Assembly (NCBI GenBank): GCA_965279295.1
Contig: CBDIHQ010000015.1
Source: Aquabacter sp965279295
GTDB lineage: Bacteria; Pseudomonadota; Alphaproteobacteria; Rhizobiales; Xanthobacteraceae
DNA length: 64,000 nt
Direction: 5' to 3' (one strand)
Under the pieces are notes generated by a model. It saw nothing but the letters and a program-made list of their open reading frames with translations, searched no databases and had not been told where the DNA came from. Both the position numbers and the translations under genes were made by a program. How positions within the stretch are numbered: position 1 is the first letter of the stretch; each line of letters begins with the position of its first letter. Positions 51,340 through 59,733 of the stretch are shown one piece after another.

Positions 51340-51813
51340 TCATGCATCCACATAATCCGCGACGGGGAACTGGACGTGCTCGGCCACCTTCATCACGGTC
51401 GCCTTCATGCGGCCTTCCGGCCAGCTGAGTACGCGGAAGGTCAGGTCGGCGTTGCAGATCGGCTTGCCATCGAGCATGGCGTGGGTCTTGGCGACCACGA
51501 AGCCGGAGCCCTCATGGATGATCTCGGAGTACAGGTCGAGATTCTGCCCCGGCACCACGAAGGTGCGCAGCTTCGCTTCCTTGACGGTGGCGAGGAAGGG
51601 CATCTTTTCAAAGCGGTTGCGCGCCAGGATCAGCCAGCCTGTGGTCTGGGCCATGGCCTCGATCAACAGCACGCCCGGCATTATGGGATAGCCGGGAAAG
51701 TGGCCCTCGAAGATCGAGCTTTCCTGGGGCACGAGGCCCTGGCAATGGATGGTCTTGAGACCAGGGTCGATTGCCACGACCCGGTCCACCATCTTGAAAA
51801 CTTCGGGACGCAT
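51340..51813 (-). CDS. fabZXL: 3-hydroxyacyl-ACP dehydratase of the VLCFA cluster
   Basis: 157 residues, hot-dog fold. Catalytic His38 in FEGHFPGYPIMPG and Glu52 in LLIEAMAQ are intact. It dehydrates hydroxyacyl-AcpXL during elongation. 15 bp after acpXL; its stop is followed within 4 nt by the fabF2XL start. Slightly longer C-terminus than housekeeping FabZ. Confidence 0.92.
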   Translation of the reverse strand: MRPEVFKMVDRVVAIDPGLKTIHCQGLVPQESSIFEGHFPGYPIMPGVLLIEAMAQTTGWLILARNRFEKMPFLATVKEAKLRTFVVPGQNLDLYSEIIHEGSGFVVAKTHAMLDGKPICNADLTFRVLSWPEGRMKATVMKVAEHVQFPVADYVDA

Positions 51814-51828
51814 CAGCTCCGTCCGACC

Positions 51829-52110
51829 TCAGGCCGACTTCGCAGCGACCAGATCGTCGATGCGCGCGCAGAGGTTCTTGAGCACGAAATACTGCTCGGT
51901 GGTGGCCTTGCCGTCATTCACTTCCTGGGTCCACTGCTCCAGAGGCAGCTTGATGCCGAACGCCTTATCGATGGCGAAGGCGATATCCAGGAAGTCCAGG
52001 CTGTCGATGCCGAGATCGTCGATGGCGTGGCTCTCGGGCGTGATGGTGTCCCGGGGGATGTCGCACGTTTCGGCGATGATGTTGGCGACCGTATCGAACG
52101 TGGAAGACAT
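51829..52110 (-). CDS. acpXL: Acyl carrier protein AcpXL
   Basis: 93 residues from MSSTFDTVANIIAETCDIPR, matching the rhizobial AcpXL start; the longer open frame to 52203 is unsupported. 4'-phosphopantetheine attaches to Ser37 in LGIDSLDFLD. It is longer than housekeeping AcpP, with the AcpXL-specific C-terminal helix (NLCARIDDLVAAK). First gene of the lipid A very-long-chain fatty acid operon. Confidence 0.95.
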   Translation of the reverse strand: MSSTFDTVANIIAETCDIPRDTITPESHAIDDLGIDSLDFLDIAFAIDKAFGIKLPLEQWTQEVNDGKATTEQYFVLKNLCARIDDLVAAKSA

Positions 52111-52306
52111 GAATGCGCCTCTATGGTGCTCGGCCACCTTTCGCGCGACCGGCTCGCGCTTGCGAGGGCTGCGGACACGGCCGAGGGTTGGCCGACCGGC
52201 CACTTCGGATAATCGTGCGCCCCTATAGCGAAGGTGGCCACAGGTTTCAATGGCAAGCCAAACAGGCGGCGCCTGGAAACATTGCTTCCATGCGGATTTT
52301 CGCAGG

Positions 52307-53365
52307 TCAGCGCGTCAGGATGTCCACAAGCGCCTCCACCAGCCGGTCGCATTCGCGGTCCGTGCCGATGGTGATGCGCAGATAGTCCTCGATGCGCGGG
52401 CGCCGGAAGTGGCGGACCAGGATCGCCTTCTCCCGCAGCTTGGCCGCGAGTTCCCCGCCGGGCGTACCGGGGTGGCGGGCGAACAGGAAGTTTGCGCTTG
52501 AGGGTAAAACCTCGAAATCCAGTCCCTCCAAGGCTTTCGTCAGCCTTTCGCGAGATGCGATGACCCGCCCGCGGGTCTCGTCGAACCACACCTCATCCTC
52601 GATCGCAGCGGCCGCGCCCACCAAGGCGAGGCGGTCGAGCGGGTAGGAGTTGAAGCTGTCCTTCACCCGCACAAGGGCCTCGATCAACTGCGCCTGACCG
52701 ACGGCGAAGCCGACCCGCAGGCCGGCCAATGACCGCGATTTGGAGAGGGTTTGCACCACCAGCAGGTTGGGATGGCGGGCGACGAGGGGGATCGCGCTTT
52801 CCCCACCGAAATCCACATAGGCCTCGTCGATCACCACCACCCGGTCGGGCTGGGCGAGGAGAAGTGCCTCGATTTCCGCCGGCGTGAGACTGATTCCCGT
52901 CGGCGCATTCGGGTTGGGGACGATGATGCCGCCGCACGGCCGCTGATAATCCGAGATGCGGATGCGCAGGGCATCGTCCAGCGGGATTTCCGCGGGTTCG
53001 ATGCCATAGAGCCCGCAATAGACCGGGTAAAAGCTGTAGGTGATGTCCGGGAACAGCAGCGGCGCATCATGCTTCAGCAGCGCCTGGAAGACGTGCGCCA
53101 GCACCTCGTCCGAGCCGTTGCCGACGAACACCTCGTCCACGCCGACCCCGAACCGGCGCGCGACGGCCTCGCGCAGAACCATGCCGGTTGGATCGGGATA
53201 GAGGCGCAGCGATTCGGCCTCGCGGGCGATCGCCTGTGCGACGCGCGGGGAGGGGGGATAGGGATTTTCGTTCGTGTTCAGCTTGACCAGCCCTTCGATG
53301 CGCGGCTGCTCGCCGGGCACGTAGGGGGTCAGCGATTCAACGATCGGGCTCCAGAAACGGCTCAT
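52307..53365 (-). CDS. hisC: Histidinol-phosphate aminotransferase
   Basis: 352 residues from MSRFWSPIVESLTPYVPGEQP. Class I/II fold with LNTNENPYPP, VVIDEAYVDFG and Schiff-base Lys209 in QTLSKSRSLAGLRVG. The sequence type is the HisC/HisC2 group, acting in histidine synthesis or, in some bacteria, on aromatic amino acids. It lies 196 bp upstream of acpXL on the same strand; probably a separate unit. Confidence 0.88.
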   Translation of the reverse strand: MSRFWSPIVESLTPYVPGEQPRIEGLVKLNTNENPYPPSPRVAQAIAREAESLRLYPDPTGMVLREAVARRFGVGVDEVFVGNGSDEVLAHVFQALLKHDAPLLFPDITYSFYPVYCGLYGIEPAEIPLDDALRIRISDYQRPCGGIIVPNPNAPTGISLTPAEIEALLLAQPDRVVVIDEAYVDFGGESAIPLVARHPNLLVVQTLSKSRSLAGLRVGFAVGQAQLIEALVRVKDSFNSYPLDRLALVGAAAAIEDEVWFDETRGRVIASRERLTKALEGLDFEVLPSSANFLFARHPGTPGGELAAKLREKAILVRHFRRPRIEDYLRITIGTDRECDRLVEALVDILTR

Positions 53366-53680
53366 GTGGGGGCTCTGAACTTCACTGCGCGGGCGGTGTA
53401 GCACGCCGGGGCGCAAGGTTGAGAGGTTTGTGTGCGGGGCGATGCATCACCATCGCCTTTCCCCGGCCAAGTGAGAGCGAAGCTCGAGCGCAGAGCCGGG
53501 GTCCAGCGCACAAATTCGGCGAAGCCGTCACCCCGCGACCAGCGCCTGGGCATTTCCGCCGCGCAGCGTCGAAAATGAGGAGAAACGCCTTCGGCGGTCT
53601 CTTGCGCTGGACCCCGGCTCGGCGCTCCGGCTGTGCCGTCGCTTGGCCGGGGAAAAGGAAGCGCATCCCCCCACATCCCC
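53366..53680. other. Intergenic region upstream of hisC carrying a long inverted repeat
   Basis: With the adjacent SDR terminator this makes the 380-bp gap 53366-53745. It contains the hisC promoter close to 53366 and the inverted-repeat element listed separately. No open reading frame with ribosome site was found on either strand. Confidence 0.5.
53456..53657. repeat. Imperfect long inverted repeat element (about 55-bp arms)
   Basis: Left arm 53456-53510 and right arm 53603-53657 match as reverse complements at most positions, including the shared blocks TTTCCCCGGCCAAG and GAGCCGGGGTCCAGCGCA. The 92-bp centre is non-coding. It resembles the palindromic intergenic elements dispersed in rhizobial genomes. 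No transposase or target duplication seen. Confidence 0.65.
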
Positions 53681-53721
53681 AAAAAACAAACCGGCCGCCC
53701 GCCTGAGGCGGACGACCGGTT
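53681..53721 (-). terminator. Strong rho-independent terminator of the SDR-BKACE operon
   Basis: On the minus strand a 15-bp stem (arms 53707-53721 and 53689-53703, loop of 3, two G-U pairs) is followed by TTTGTTTTTT. The G-U pairs become mismatches on the plus strand, so it acts leftwards. It begins 24 nt after the SDR stop. Confidence 0.88.
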
Positions 53722-53745
53722 GGGGTCCAGGTGCCTGAGGCAGTC

Positions 53746-54501
53746 CTACAGTGCCCGTCCGCCGTCCACCATGATGATGGAGCCGGTGGAATATTTGAGC
53801 GCGGTGGCGCAGGCGACGATAGCGTCCGCCACGTCGCCCGCCGTCGCGATGCGCTTCAGCGGGATGGTGGCCGAGACCTTCTCGTTGAACGAGGCGTCGC
53901 GGCCCGGCACGAAGTCCGTGTCCACCACGCCCGGCGAAACCGCCATCACGCGCACCGCCGGAGCCAGAGCCCGCGCCAGCGATTTGGTCATGACGTCGAT
54001 GCCCGCTTTCACCGCGCAATAGGCGATGTTGCTGCCGATGCCGTTGGATCCGGCGATGGATGAGAGGTTGACGATGAGCCCGTCGCCGCTCGCCGTCAGC
54101 AGTGGCGCGAACGCCCGCACGGCGGCAAAGCTGCCGCGCCAGTTCACCGTGAACATCCGGTCGATGAGGTCATCGTCCAGCGCATCCAGGTCGGAATGCT
54201 TGACGGCCTTGGTGAAGCCGGCGGCATTGACCATGATGTGGAGCGCGCCGTGGCGCGCCTTCAGGGTTTCCGCAAGCCGGGCGAGGGATGCGCTGTCTTC
54301 GACGCTCGCCTCTTCCGCCGCATGCCCGCTGCCGGGCAGCCGCGCCACCAATGCCTTCGCATCCGCCCCGCGTGAGCGGTAGGTCACGATGACGCTGGCG
54401 CCGAGCGCGGCGAAGCGCTCGGCAGCGGCCGATCCGATCCCGCCGGAGCCGCCCACGATGAGGGCGACGCGTCCGGCGAGGGGAAGGGCGGTGGGGCTCA
54501 C
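53746..54501 (-). CDS. SDR family oxidoreductase
   Basis: 251 residues. Cofactor motif VGGSGGIG (16-23), NAAG (92-95), Ser147/148, Tyr161 and Lys165 (AYCAVKAG). Canonical classical SDR. Its start overlaps the BKACE stop by 4 bp (ATGA), and a strong terminator follows, so the two form a bicistronic unit controlled by the divergent TetR protein. It probably interconverts a 3-hydroxy and 3-keto acid feeding the cleavage enzyme (inference). Confidence 0.9.
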   Translation of the reverse strand: MSPTALPLAGRVALIVGGSGGIGSAAAERFAALGASVIVTYRSRGADAKALVARLPGSGHAAEEASVEDSASLARLAETLKARHGALHIMVNAAGFTKAVKHSDLDALDDDLIDRMFTVNWRGSFAAVRAFAPLLTASGDGLIVNLSSIAGSNGIGSNIAYCAVKAGIDVMTKSLARALAPAVRVMAVSPGVVDTDFVPGRDASFNEKVSATIPLKRIATAGDVADAIVACATALKYSTGSIIMVDGGRAL

Positions 54502-55421
54502 GTTTTAAGGCCGAGAATGGCGCGGGCTTCATCGGGGCTGGCAAGCTCGCCGCCCAGGTCGTCGATGATGCGCGCGGCCTTTGCCACCTGCTCGGCATTG
54601 CTCGCCGCGAGCTGACCGCGACGGATCTGCACGCCGTCCTCGAAGCCGCAGCGCACATGGGCGCCGAGCGCGTAGGCGGCGGCGACCATGGGGAACATCA
54701 TGCGGCCGATGCCGAAGGCAGCCCAATGGGCGTTCTTGGGCAGCAGCGACTTGGCATACACCAGGGTCTCCACCGTGCCGGGGAAGCCGTAGCGGATGCC
54801 GGTGACGATCTGGAACAGCGGCGGCTCCTCCAGAACGCCTTCAGCGATCAGCACCTTGGCAAGCTGGATGTCGCCGCTGTCGAACACTTCGAGTTCTGGC
54901 TTTGAGCCGGCTTCCTTCATGGCGTTCGCCATGACGGTCACGTTCTTCGGGGAGTTGATGACCACCGAATCGCCCGACCACATGGTGTTGAGGTCGAGGG
55001 TGCAGATTTCCGGCTTGAGCGCGATGATGTGCTCGACGCGCTTTTCCGGGGCCATCAGGGTGGTGCCGGGGCCGAACACCTTGGGGTCTTCGGCGCCGGG
55101 AACGAATCTCTGGCCGGGGCCGGTGGTGAGGTTGATGATGAGGCCGCAGCCGGAATCGCGGATCCGGTCCACGACCTCGCGGTAATGCTCCAGCTCCATG
55201 CTCGGCTTGCCGTTGTCGTATCGCACATGGATGTGCGCCACGGCGGCGCCGGCCTTGCACGATTCGATCGCCGCATTGGCGATCTGCTCGGGTGTGCAGG
55301 GCAGGCCCGGATGCTGGGCCAAAGTTGTCTGGTTTCCTGTCACCGCAACGGTGAGGATAGTCTTACCCACGTTCAGCGTCTCCTGCTGAGCTGCCTCCGC
55401 GTTCGTACGGAAGCTTGACAT
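54498..55421 (-). CDS. Beta-keto acid cleavage enzyme (BKACE, DUF849)
   Basis: 307 residues from MSSFRTNAEAAQ. The zinc His pair is in AVAHIHVRYDNGKPS; LIINLTTGPG, EVFDSGD and the C-terminal VRCGFEDGVQIRRG are typical BKACE segments. The family condenses a beta-keto acid with acetyl-CoA, splitting it into acetoacetate and a new acyl-CoA. The start ATG is at the edge of the tandem operator and has no ribosome site; an in-frame ATG at 55448 would run through the operator. Which beta-keto acid is used is unknown. Confidence 0.88.
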   Translation of the reverse strand: MSSFRTNAEAAQQETLNVGKTILTVAVTGNQTTLAQHPGLPCTPEQIANAAIESCKAGAAVAHIHVRYDNGKPSMELEHYREVVDRIRDSGCGLIINLTTGPGQRFVPGAEDPKVFGPGTTLMAPEKRVEHIIALKPEICTLDLNTMWSGDSVVINSPKNVTVMANAMKEAGSKPELEVFDSGDIQLAKVLIAEGVLEEPPLFQIVTGIRYGFPGTVETLVYAKSLLPKNAHWAAFGIGRMMFPMVAAAYALGAHVRCGFEDGVQIRRGQLAASNAEQVAKAARIIDDLGGELASPDEARAILGLKT

Positions 55422-55423
55422 AT

Positions 55424-55456
55424 GTAAACGACTGTTTACGGTAAACATACGTTTGA
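55424..55456. promoter_or_regulatory. Tandem TetR-type operator
   Basis: Two adjacent 16-bp dyads separated by 1 bp: GTAAAC-GACT-GTTTAC (55424-55439) and GTAAAC-ATAC-GTTTGA (55441-55456). The first is perfect, the second has two changes in its right half. It lies between the divergent BKACE and TetR genes, only 2 bp from the BKACE ATG. Confidence 0.75.
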
Positions 55457-55506
55457 ATACGTCAAGGCCTCGCTTGTGGCGGGTGTGCGTTTGGGAGCCA
55501 AACCGG

Positions 55507-56256
55507 ATGTCGACCGAGCCGCCGCGCCTGGTGGAAGTGGACGAGACGCAGCCGCAAGATCGGTTCGCGGATATCCGCTCGGTCCTGGCCGGCCTGACCC
55601 CGCGCGAGCGCATGCTCATGGTGGCCGAGCGCATGTTCGCGGATGAAGGTCTGGCGGCGGTCAGCGTGCGCGGCATCACCGCCGCCGCGCAAGTGAACCT
55701 CGCTTCGCTCCACTATCATTTCGGCTCCAAGGAAGGGCTGCTCGAAGCGATCTTCGAGGCGCGCGCCAAGCCCATCGCCGACGAGCGCATGCGCATGCTC
55801 GGCGAATGCCACGCCGCGCCGGATCGCTCGCCATTGCTGGAGCAATTGCTCACCGCTTTCCTCTATCCCGCCCTAACGCTCGGGGTGGAGCCGCGCTTCG
55901 GTGGGCCGGCCTTTGCCCGGCTGCGCGCCCGGCTGGGCTCGGAATCGGAGAAGGTCTCCAAGCGGATTCTCTCCAAGGCGTTCGACGAGAGCAGCAAGGC
56001 GTTCATGGCGGCGCTCGCCGATGCATTGCCGGATTTGCCGCGCGCGGAACTGGCGTGGCGCTTTCATTTTCTGCTCGGCACCATGGTCTACACCATGGCT
56101 GACAGTGGGCGGATCCAAAGCCTGACCAGCAATGCTTGCGACCCGAGCGACGGGCGCGGAGCCCTGGCGCATCTCATCCCGTTCCTCGCGGCGGGCTTTC
56201 GGGCTCCGAGCATCGCGGACGACGCGCCGTCCCTGGCGGGGAAGGCCGGCGATTAG
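55507..56256 (+). CDS. TetR/AcrR family regulator
   Basis: 249 residues from MSTEPPRLVEVDE (a TTG at 55453 is also open). An acidic N-terminal extension of about 35 residues precedes the HTH: RERMLMVAERMFADEG, then ITAAAQVNLASLHYHFGSKE. The C-terminal domain looks like the CecR/YbiH-type tetracycline repressor domain. It is divergent from BKACE-SDR and upstream of the cyclase gene. Probable local repressor. Confidence 0.88.
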   Translation: MSTEPPRLVEVDETQPQDRFADIRSVLAGLTPRERMLMVAERMFADEGLAAVSVRGITAAAQVNLASLHYHFGSKEGLLEAIFEARAKPIADERMRMLGECHAAPDRSPLLEQLLTAFLYPALTLGVEPRFGGPAFARLRARLGSESEKVSKRILSKAFDESSKAFMAALADALPDLPRAELAWRFHFLLGTMVYTMADSGRIQSLTSNACDPSDGRGALAHLIPFLAAGFRAPSIADDAPSLAGKAGD

Positions 56257-56345
56257 GATTTTTTCAGTGCGGGCGGTCTCGCACCCGGAGAAGGGGCGGG
56301 GCCGCACGCGGTTTAATCAAGAGTTCAAGGAAGGAACGTCCAAGC

Positions 56346-57320
56346 ATGACTAAGACAGTTGCCGCCCCCATCACCCTGAAGCTCGTCGAAGAGGCCGCTG
56401 AAGAGCTGAAGAATTGGGGAAAATGGGGTCCGGAAGACCACATCGGGACGCTCAACTATGTGCAGCCCGAGGACGTGGCGCGCGCTGCCACCCTGGTGCG
56501 CACCGGCAAGGTGTTCTCCCTCGCGATCGATTTCGACAATAAGGGCCCGCAAGGCGGCAAGACCAAATTCCCGCCGGTTGGCCGCTTCAATCCCGTGCAC
56601 ACCATGCTGCGCACTGGAACGGACGCCTATTCCGGCGTGCTCGACAAGCGCGGCATCCGTTCCGCCGACGATCTGGTCCTGCTGCCGCTCCAGTCCGCGA
56701 CCCATTGGGACGGCCTCGGCCACATTTTCTACAAAGACTATATGTGGAACGGCTATGATTGCCGTGAGGTGTCGTCCTTCGGCGCTGCCAAGGGCGGCAT
56801 CGAGCATGTGCGCGATAGAATGGTCGGCCGTGGCGTTCTGCTCGACATCGCCCGCCATATGGGCGTCGAGTATCTGGAAGACGGCTTCGCCATCACCAAC
56901 GAAGTGCTGGACGCCGCCTGCAAGTCACAGAATGTGACGGTAGGGCGCGGCGACTTTCTGCTGATCCGCACCGGCATGATGGCCAAGCAGAAGAAGCTGG
57001 GCCATTGGGACGGCTACCCCGGCGGCGACGCCCCCGGCCTCGCCTTCGAGACGCTCTACTGGCTGCACGAGAAGCAGGTCGCGGCGATCGCCACCGATAC
57101 CTGGGGTGTCGAGGTGCGTCCGAACGACAGCGAGGTCAACCAGCCCTGGCACTGGATCTGCATCCCCATAATGGGCCTGACCATGGGCGAGATTTTCTTC
57201 CTCGACGACCTCGCTGCCGCTTGCGCGGAAGACAAGGTCTATGAGTTCATGTTCGTCGCCCCGACGCTTCCGATCACGGGCGCGGTGGGTGGCCCCGTGA
57301 ATCCCATGGCGATCCGCTGA
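56346..57320 (+). CDS. Cyclase family protein (kynurenine formamidase-like)
   Basis: 324 residues from MTKTVAAPITLKLVEEA; the longer frame upstream overlaps TetR and is unsupported. The metal motif ATHWDGLGHIF provides His120, Asp122 and His126 of the cyclase/KynB fold. Family members hydrolyse amides, such as N-formylkynurenine, or lactones. It is longer than KynB, like the actinobacterial and burkholderial cyclase-family enzymes linked to catabolic clusters. Substrate not assignable. Confidence 0.85.
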   Translation: MTKTVAAPITLKLVEEAAEELKNWGKWGPEDHIGTLNYVQPEDVARAATLVRTGKVFSLAIDFDNKGPQGGKTKFPPVGRFNPVHTMLRTGTDAYSGVLDKRGIRSADDLVLLPLQSATHWDGLGHIFYKDYMWNGYDCREVSSFGAAKGGIEHVRDRMVGRGVLLDIARHMGVEYLEDGFAITNEVLDAACKSQNVTVGRGDFLLIRTGMMAKQKKLGHWDGYPGGDAPGLAFETLYWLHEKQVAAIATDTWGVEVRPNDSEVNQPWHWICIPIMGLTMGEIFFLDDLAAACAEDKVYEFMFVAPTLPITGAVGGPVNPMAIR

Positions 57321-57517
57321 GCGAAAGCGGATGATCCCGTGCCGCTAGGTCATGCCGAGCGGTACGGTTCAAACGTTCAAGAACATCGACCGGAGCCGGC
57401 GCGCATCTTGGTGCGCGCCTCAAACCCGGCGGCGGGCAAGGCCTGCCTCTAAGGGATGGAACGTGCTCCGGCGCATGGATGACACCATTGTGCCTGTACA
57501 TACAAGGAGGGGAAGAC

Positions 57518-58528
57518 GTGTCCTCGAACAACAACCGGCCTGATTCCGCGACCGGCATCACCCGCCGCCGCGCCCTTACGCTTTTCGGCGCCGCTCTGGC
57601 GACACCGGCGCTTATGCGTTCCGCATACGCGGCGTATCCCGAGCGTTTCATCACCTTCATCGTTCCGTTCGCCCCCGGCGGCCCCACGGACGTCATGGCG
57701 CGCATGGTCGCGGGTCCTCTCGGCGAACTGCTCGGCCAGTCGGTGATCATTGAGAACCGGGGCGGAGCCGGCGGCAATATCGGCATCGGCGCGGTCGCCC
57801 GCGCTACGCCGGACGGCTACACCATGCTGCTGACATCCAGCGCCTATGTGGTGAACCCGAGCCTCTATAAAAACGTGCCGTACGACGTCAAGAAGGACTT
57901 CAAGCCGGTCTCGAACCTCGGCTCGTCGCCCAACGTGTTCGTCGCCAACCCGCAGGCCGGCATCAAGACGCTTGGTGATCTCATCAAGCAGGCCAAGGCA
58001 GAGCCGGGCAAGCTCGCCTATGCCAGCCCCGGAGCAGGCACGACGCCGCATCTGGCGATGGAACTGTTGAAGAAGCGCGCGGGCATTGACATACTGCACG
58101 TTCCCTTCACCGGCGCGGGCCCGGCGATGCAAGCCGTGCTCGGCAATCAAGTGCCGCTGGCCTCCACCGCTTTGCCGCCCGCCCACCCGCAGATCAAGTC
58201 CGGCAAGGTCATCGGCCTCGCCGAGACCGGTTTGCAGCGGTGGTTCGATCTCCCGGACCTGCCGACCGTGATCGAGTCGGGCTTTCCGGATTTCGAATCG
58301 GAGACCTTCCAGGCGCTGTTCGCCCCGGCCGCCACTCCGCAGCCGGTGATCGACCGGGTCTCTGCCGCCGTGATCGAGGTGCTCAAGCGCCCTGACATCA
58401 AGGAAAAGCTCGCCAAGGTCGGCTTCGGTGTCCTCGCCCAGGGGCCGGCTGAACTCCAGGCCGTGGTGGACAGGGAAGTGCCCATGTGGCGCGAACTGAT
58501 CCAGTCGTCCGGGATTTCCATCGACTGA
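57518..58528 (+). CDS. Bug/TctC-type periplasmic substrate-binding protein
   Basis: 336 residues from GTG 57518, chosen for the AGGAGG site 7 nt upstream. Twin-arginine-like signal (ITRRRALTLFGAALATPALM, 20 residues) with cleavage near RSAYA. Mature protein has the Bug motifs TFIVPFAPGGPTDVMAR, ATPDGYTML and the SPGAGTTPH ligand loop. It binds carboxylates for tripartite tricarboxylate transporters, but no tctA/tctB genes are in the window. Confidence 0.9.
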   Translation: MSSNNNRPDSATGITRRRALTLFGAALATPALMRSAYAAYPERFITFIVPFAPGGPTDVMARMVAGPLGELLGQSVIIENRGGAGGNIGIGAVARATPDGYTMLLTSSAYVVNPSLYKNVPYDVKKDFKPVSNLGSSPNVFVANPQAGIKTLGDLIKQAKAEPGKLAYASPGAGTTPHLAMELLKKRAGIDILHVPFTGAGPAMQAVLGNQVPLASTALPPAHPQIKSGKVIGLAETGLQRWFDLPDLPTVIESGFPDFESETFQALFAPAATPQPVIDRVSAAVIEVLKRPDIKEKLAKVGFGVLAQGPAELQAVVDREVPMWRELIQSSGISID

Positions 58529-58543
58529 ACGACAGCAGGCTCA

Positions 58544-58567
58544 CCCTCTCCCGTACGCGGGAGAGGG
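58544..58567. terminator. Perfect 10-bp hairpin between the two Bug genes
   Basis: CCCTCTCCCG (58544-58553), loop TACG, CGGGAGAGGG (58558-58567), 15 nt after the first Bug stop. No T-tract. Could attenuate transcription or be a dispersed palindromic repeat unit. Confidence 0.5.
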
Positions 58568-58637
58568 GACTACCGATAGCTCCGCAGCAAAAAACAACGG
58601 CGCGGTGTCCCGGTCTTGAACAGGAAGGAAACGCCAA

Positions 58638-59660
58638 ATGAGAACGCTTACGCCGGCGGTCATCCGCCGCAGCGGCCTAGGGACGGTTTCGCGGCGCTTT
58701 GCCATCGGCATGGCGGCAGTGTCCTTCGCATTGCTCGCTGGGGCTCCGGCGGGTGCCCAATCGAATTTCCCAACCCGTCCGATCACCCTCATTGTCCCTT
58801 TCGCGCCAGGCGGACCGACAGACCTGATCGCGCGGGTGCTCGGCGAGGGCCTCCAGAAGCGCCTTGGCCAGGCGATCGTCATCGACAATCGCCCCGGTGC
58901 CGCCGGGAACACCGGCATGGGCCTCGCCGCGCGTGCCACGCCGGACGGCTACACGCTGCTGCTCACCTCCACCTCGATCGCGGTGAACCCGGCGATCTTC
59001 GACAAGATTCCCTACGATCCGATCAAGGATTTCATCCCGATCTCGGAACTGGTGAACTCGCCCAATACGTTCATCGTGCGTGAGGATTCCGGCATCAAGA
59101 CGCTCCCCGAACTGATCGCGCGGATCAAGGCGAAGCCGGCCACGTTCAATTATTCCAGTCCCGGCGCCGGTACCAAGTCACAAATGTCAGGGGAATGGCT
59201 GAAGCTGCTGGAAAACCTTGATTCAACCCACATTCCCTATCGTGGTGCCGGTCCGGCGACCACTGCAGTGCTACAAGGCGATGTGCAATATGCCTGCGTC
59301 GCGCTGCCGCCTGCCGAGCCGCTCATCAAGTCGGGCAAGCTCGTGGCGCTGGCTGTGACCGGCGCGAAGCGGTGGTTTTCGCTGCCCGACGTCCCCACCA
59401 TGGTGGAGCTTGGCTATAAGAGTTTCGTGTCGGACACGTTCCAGGCCCTGTTCGCGCCTGCCGGCACGCCGCCGGATATCGTCGCCCGCATCATCAAGGA
59501 AACCCGCGAGGTCATGGCCGAGGCCTCGACCATCGAGCACGCCCACAAGCTAGGTTTCGAGGTGGTCAACAGCACGCCCGAACAACTTGCCAAGCGCGTT
59601 GCCGAGGAGATTCCGGCGGTGAAGGAGATCGTCACGAAGGCCAACATCAAGGCCGAATGA
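58638..59660 (+). CDS. Second Bug/TctC-type periplasmic substrate-binding protein
   Basis: 340 residues. Tat-like signal (VSRRFAIGMAAVSFALLAG, 19 residues) cut near APAGAQS. Motifs LIVPFAPGGPTDLIAR, ATPDGYTLLLTS and SSPGAGTKSQM. Clearly a paralogue of the preceding gene with different ligand-loop residues (THIPYRGAGPATTAVL), so the two may bind different acids. Followed by a strong terminator. Confidence 0.9.
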   Translation: MRTLTPAVIRRSGLGTVSRRFAIGMAAVSFALLAGAPAGAQSNFPTRPITLIVPFAPGGPTDLIARVLGEGLQKRLGQAIVIDNRPGAAGNTGMGLAARATPDGYTLLLTSTSIAVNPAIFDKIPYDPIKDFIPISELVNSPNTFIVREDSGIKTLPELIARIKAKPATFNYSSPGAGTKSQMSGEWLKLLENLDSTHIPYRGAGPATTAVLQGDVQYACVALPPAEPLIKSGKLVALAVTGAKRWFSLPDVPTMVELGYKSFVSDTFQALFAPAGTPPDIVARIIKETREVMAEASTIEHAHKLGFEVVNSTPEQLAKRVAEEIPAVKEIVTKANIKAE

Positions 59661-59687
59661 CTTTTCCCTCCTGGATGCAACACCGGA

Positions 59688-59718
59688 CGCGCCGTGCCAC
59701 ACACGGCGCGTTTATTTT
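59688..59718 (+). terminator. Rho-independent terminator after the second Bug gene
   Basis: CGCGCCGTG (59688-59696), loop CCACA, CACGGCGCG (59702-59710), followed by TTTATTTTTA. Textbook structure, 27 nt after the stop and just before the next gene's ribosome site. Confidence 0.9.
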
Positions 59719-59733
59719 TAAGGGAGTCGCGTG

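Noticed and set aside
53456..53657. Inverted repeat as an insertion sequence or CRISPR
   Set aside because: No transposase frame between the arms, no target duplication, and no regularly spaced direct repeats.
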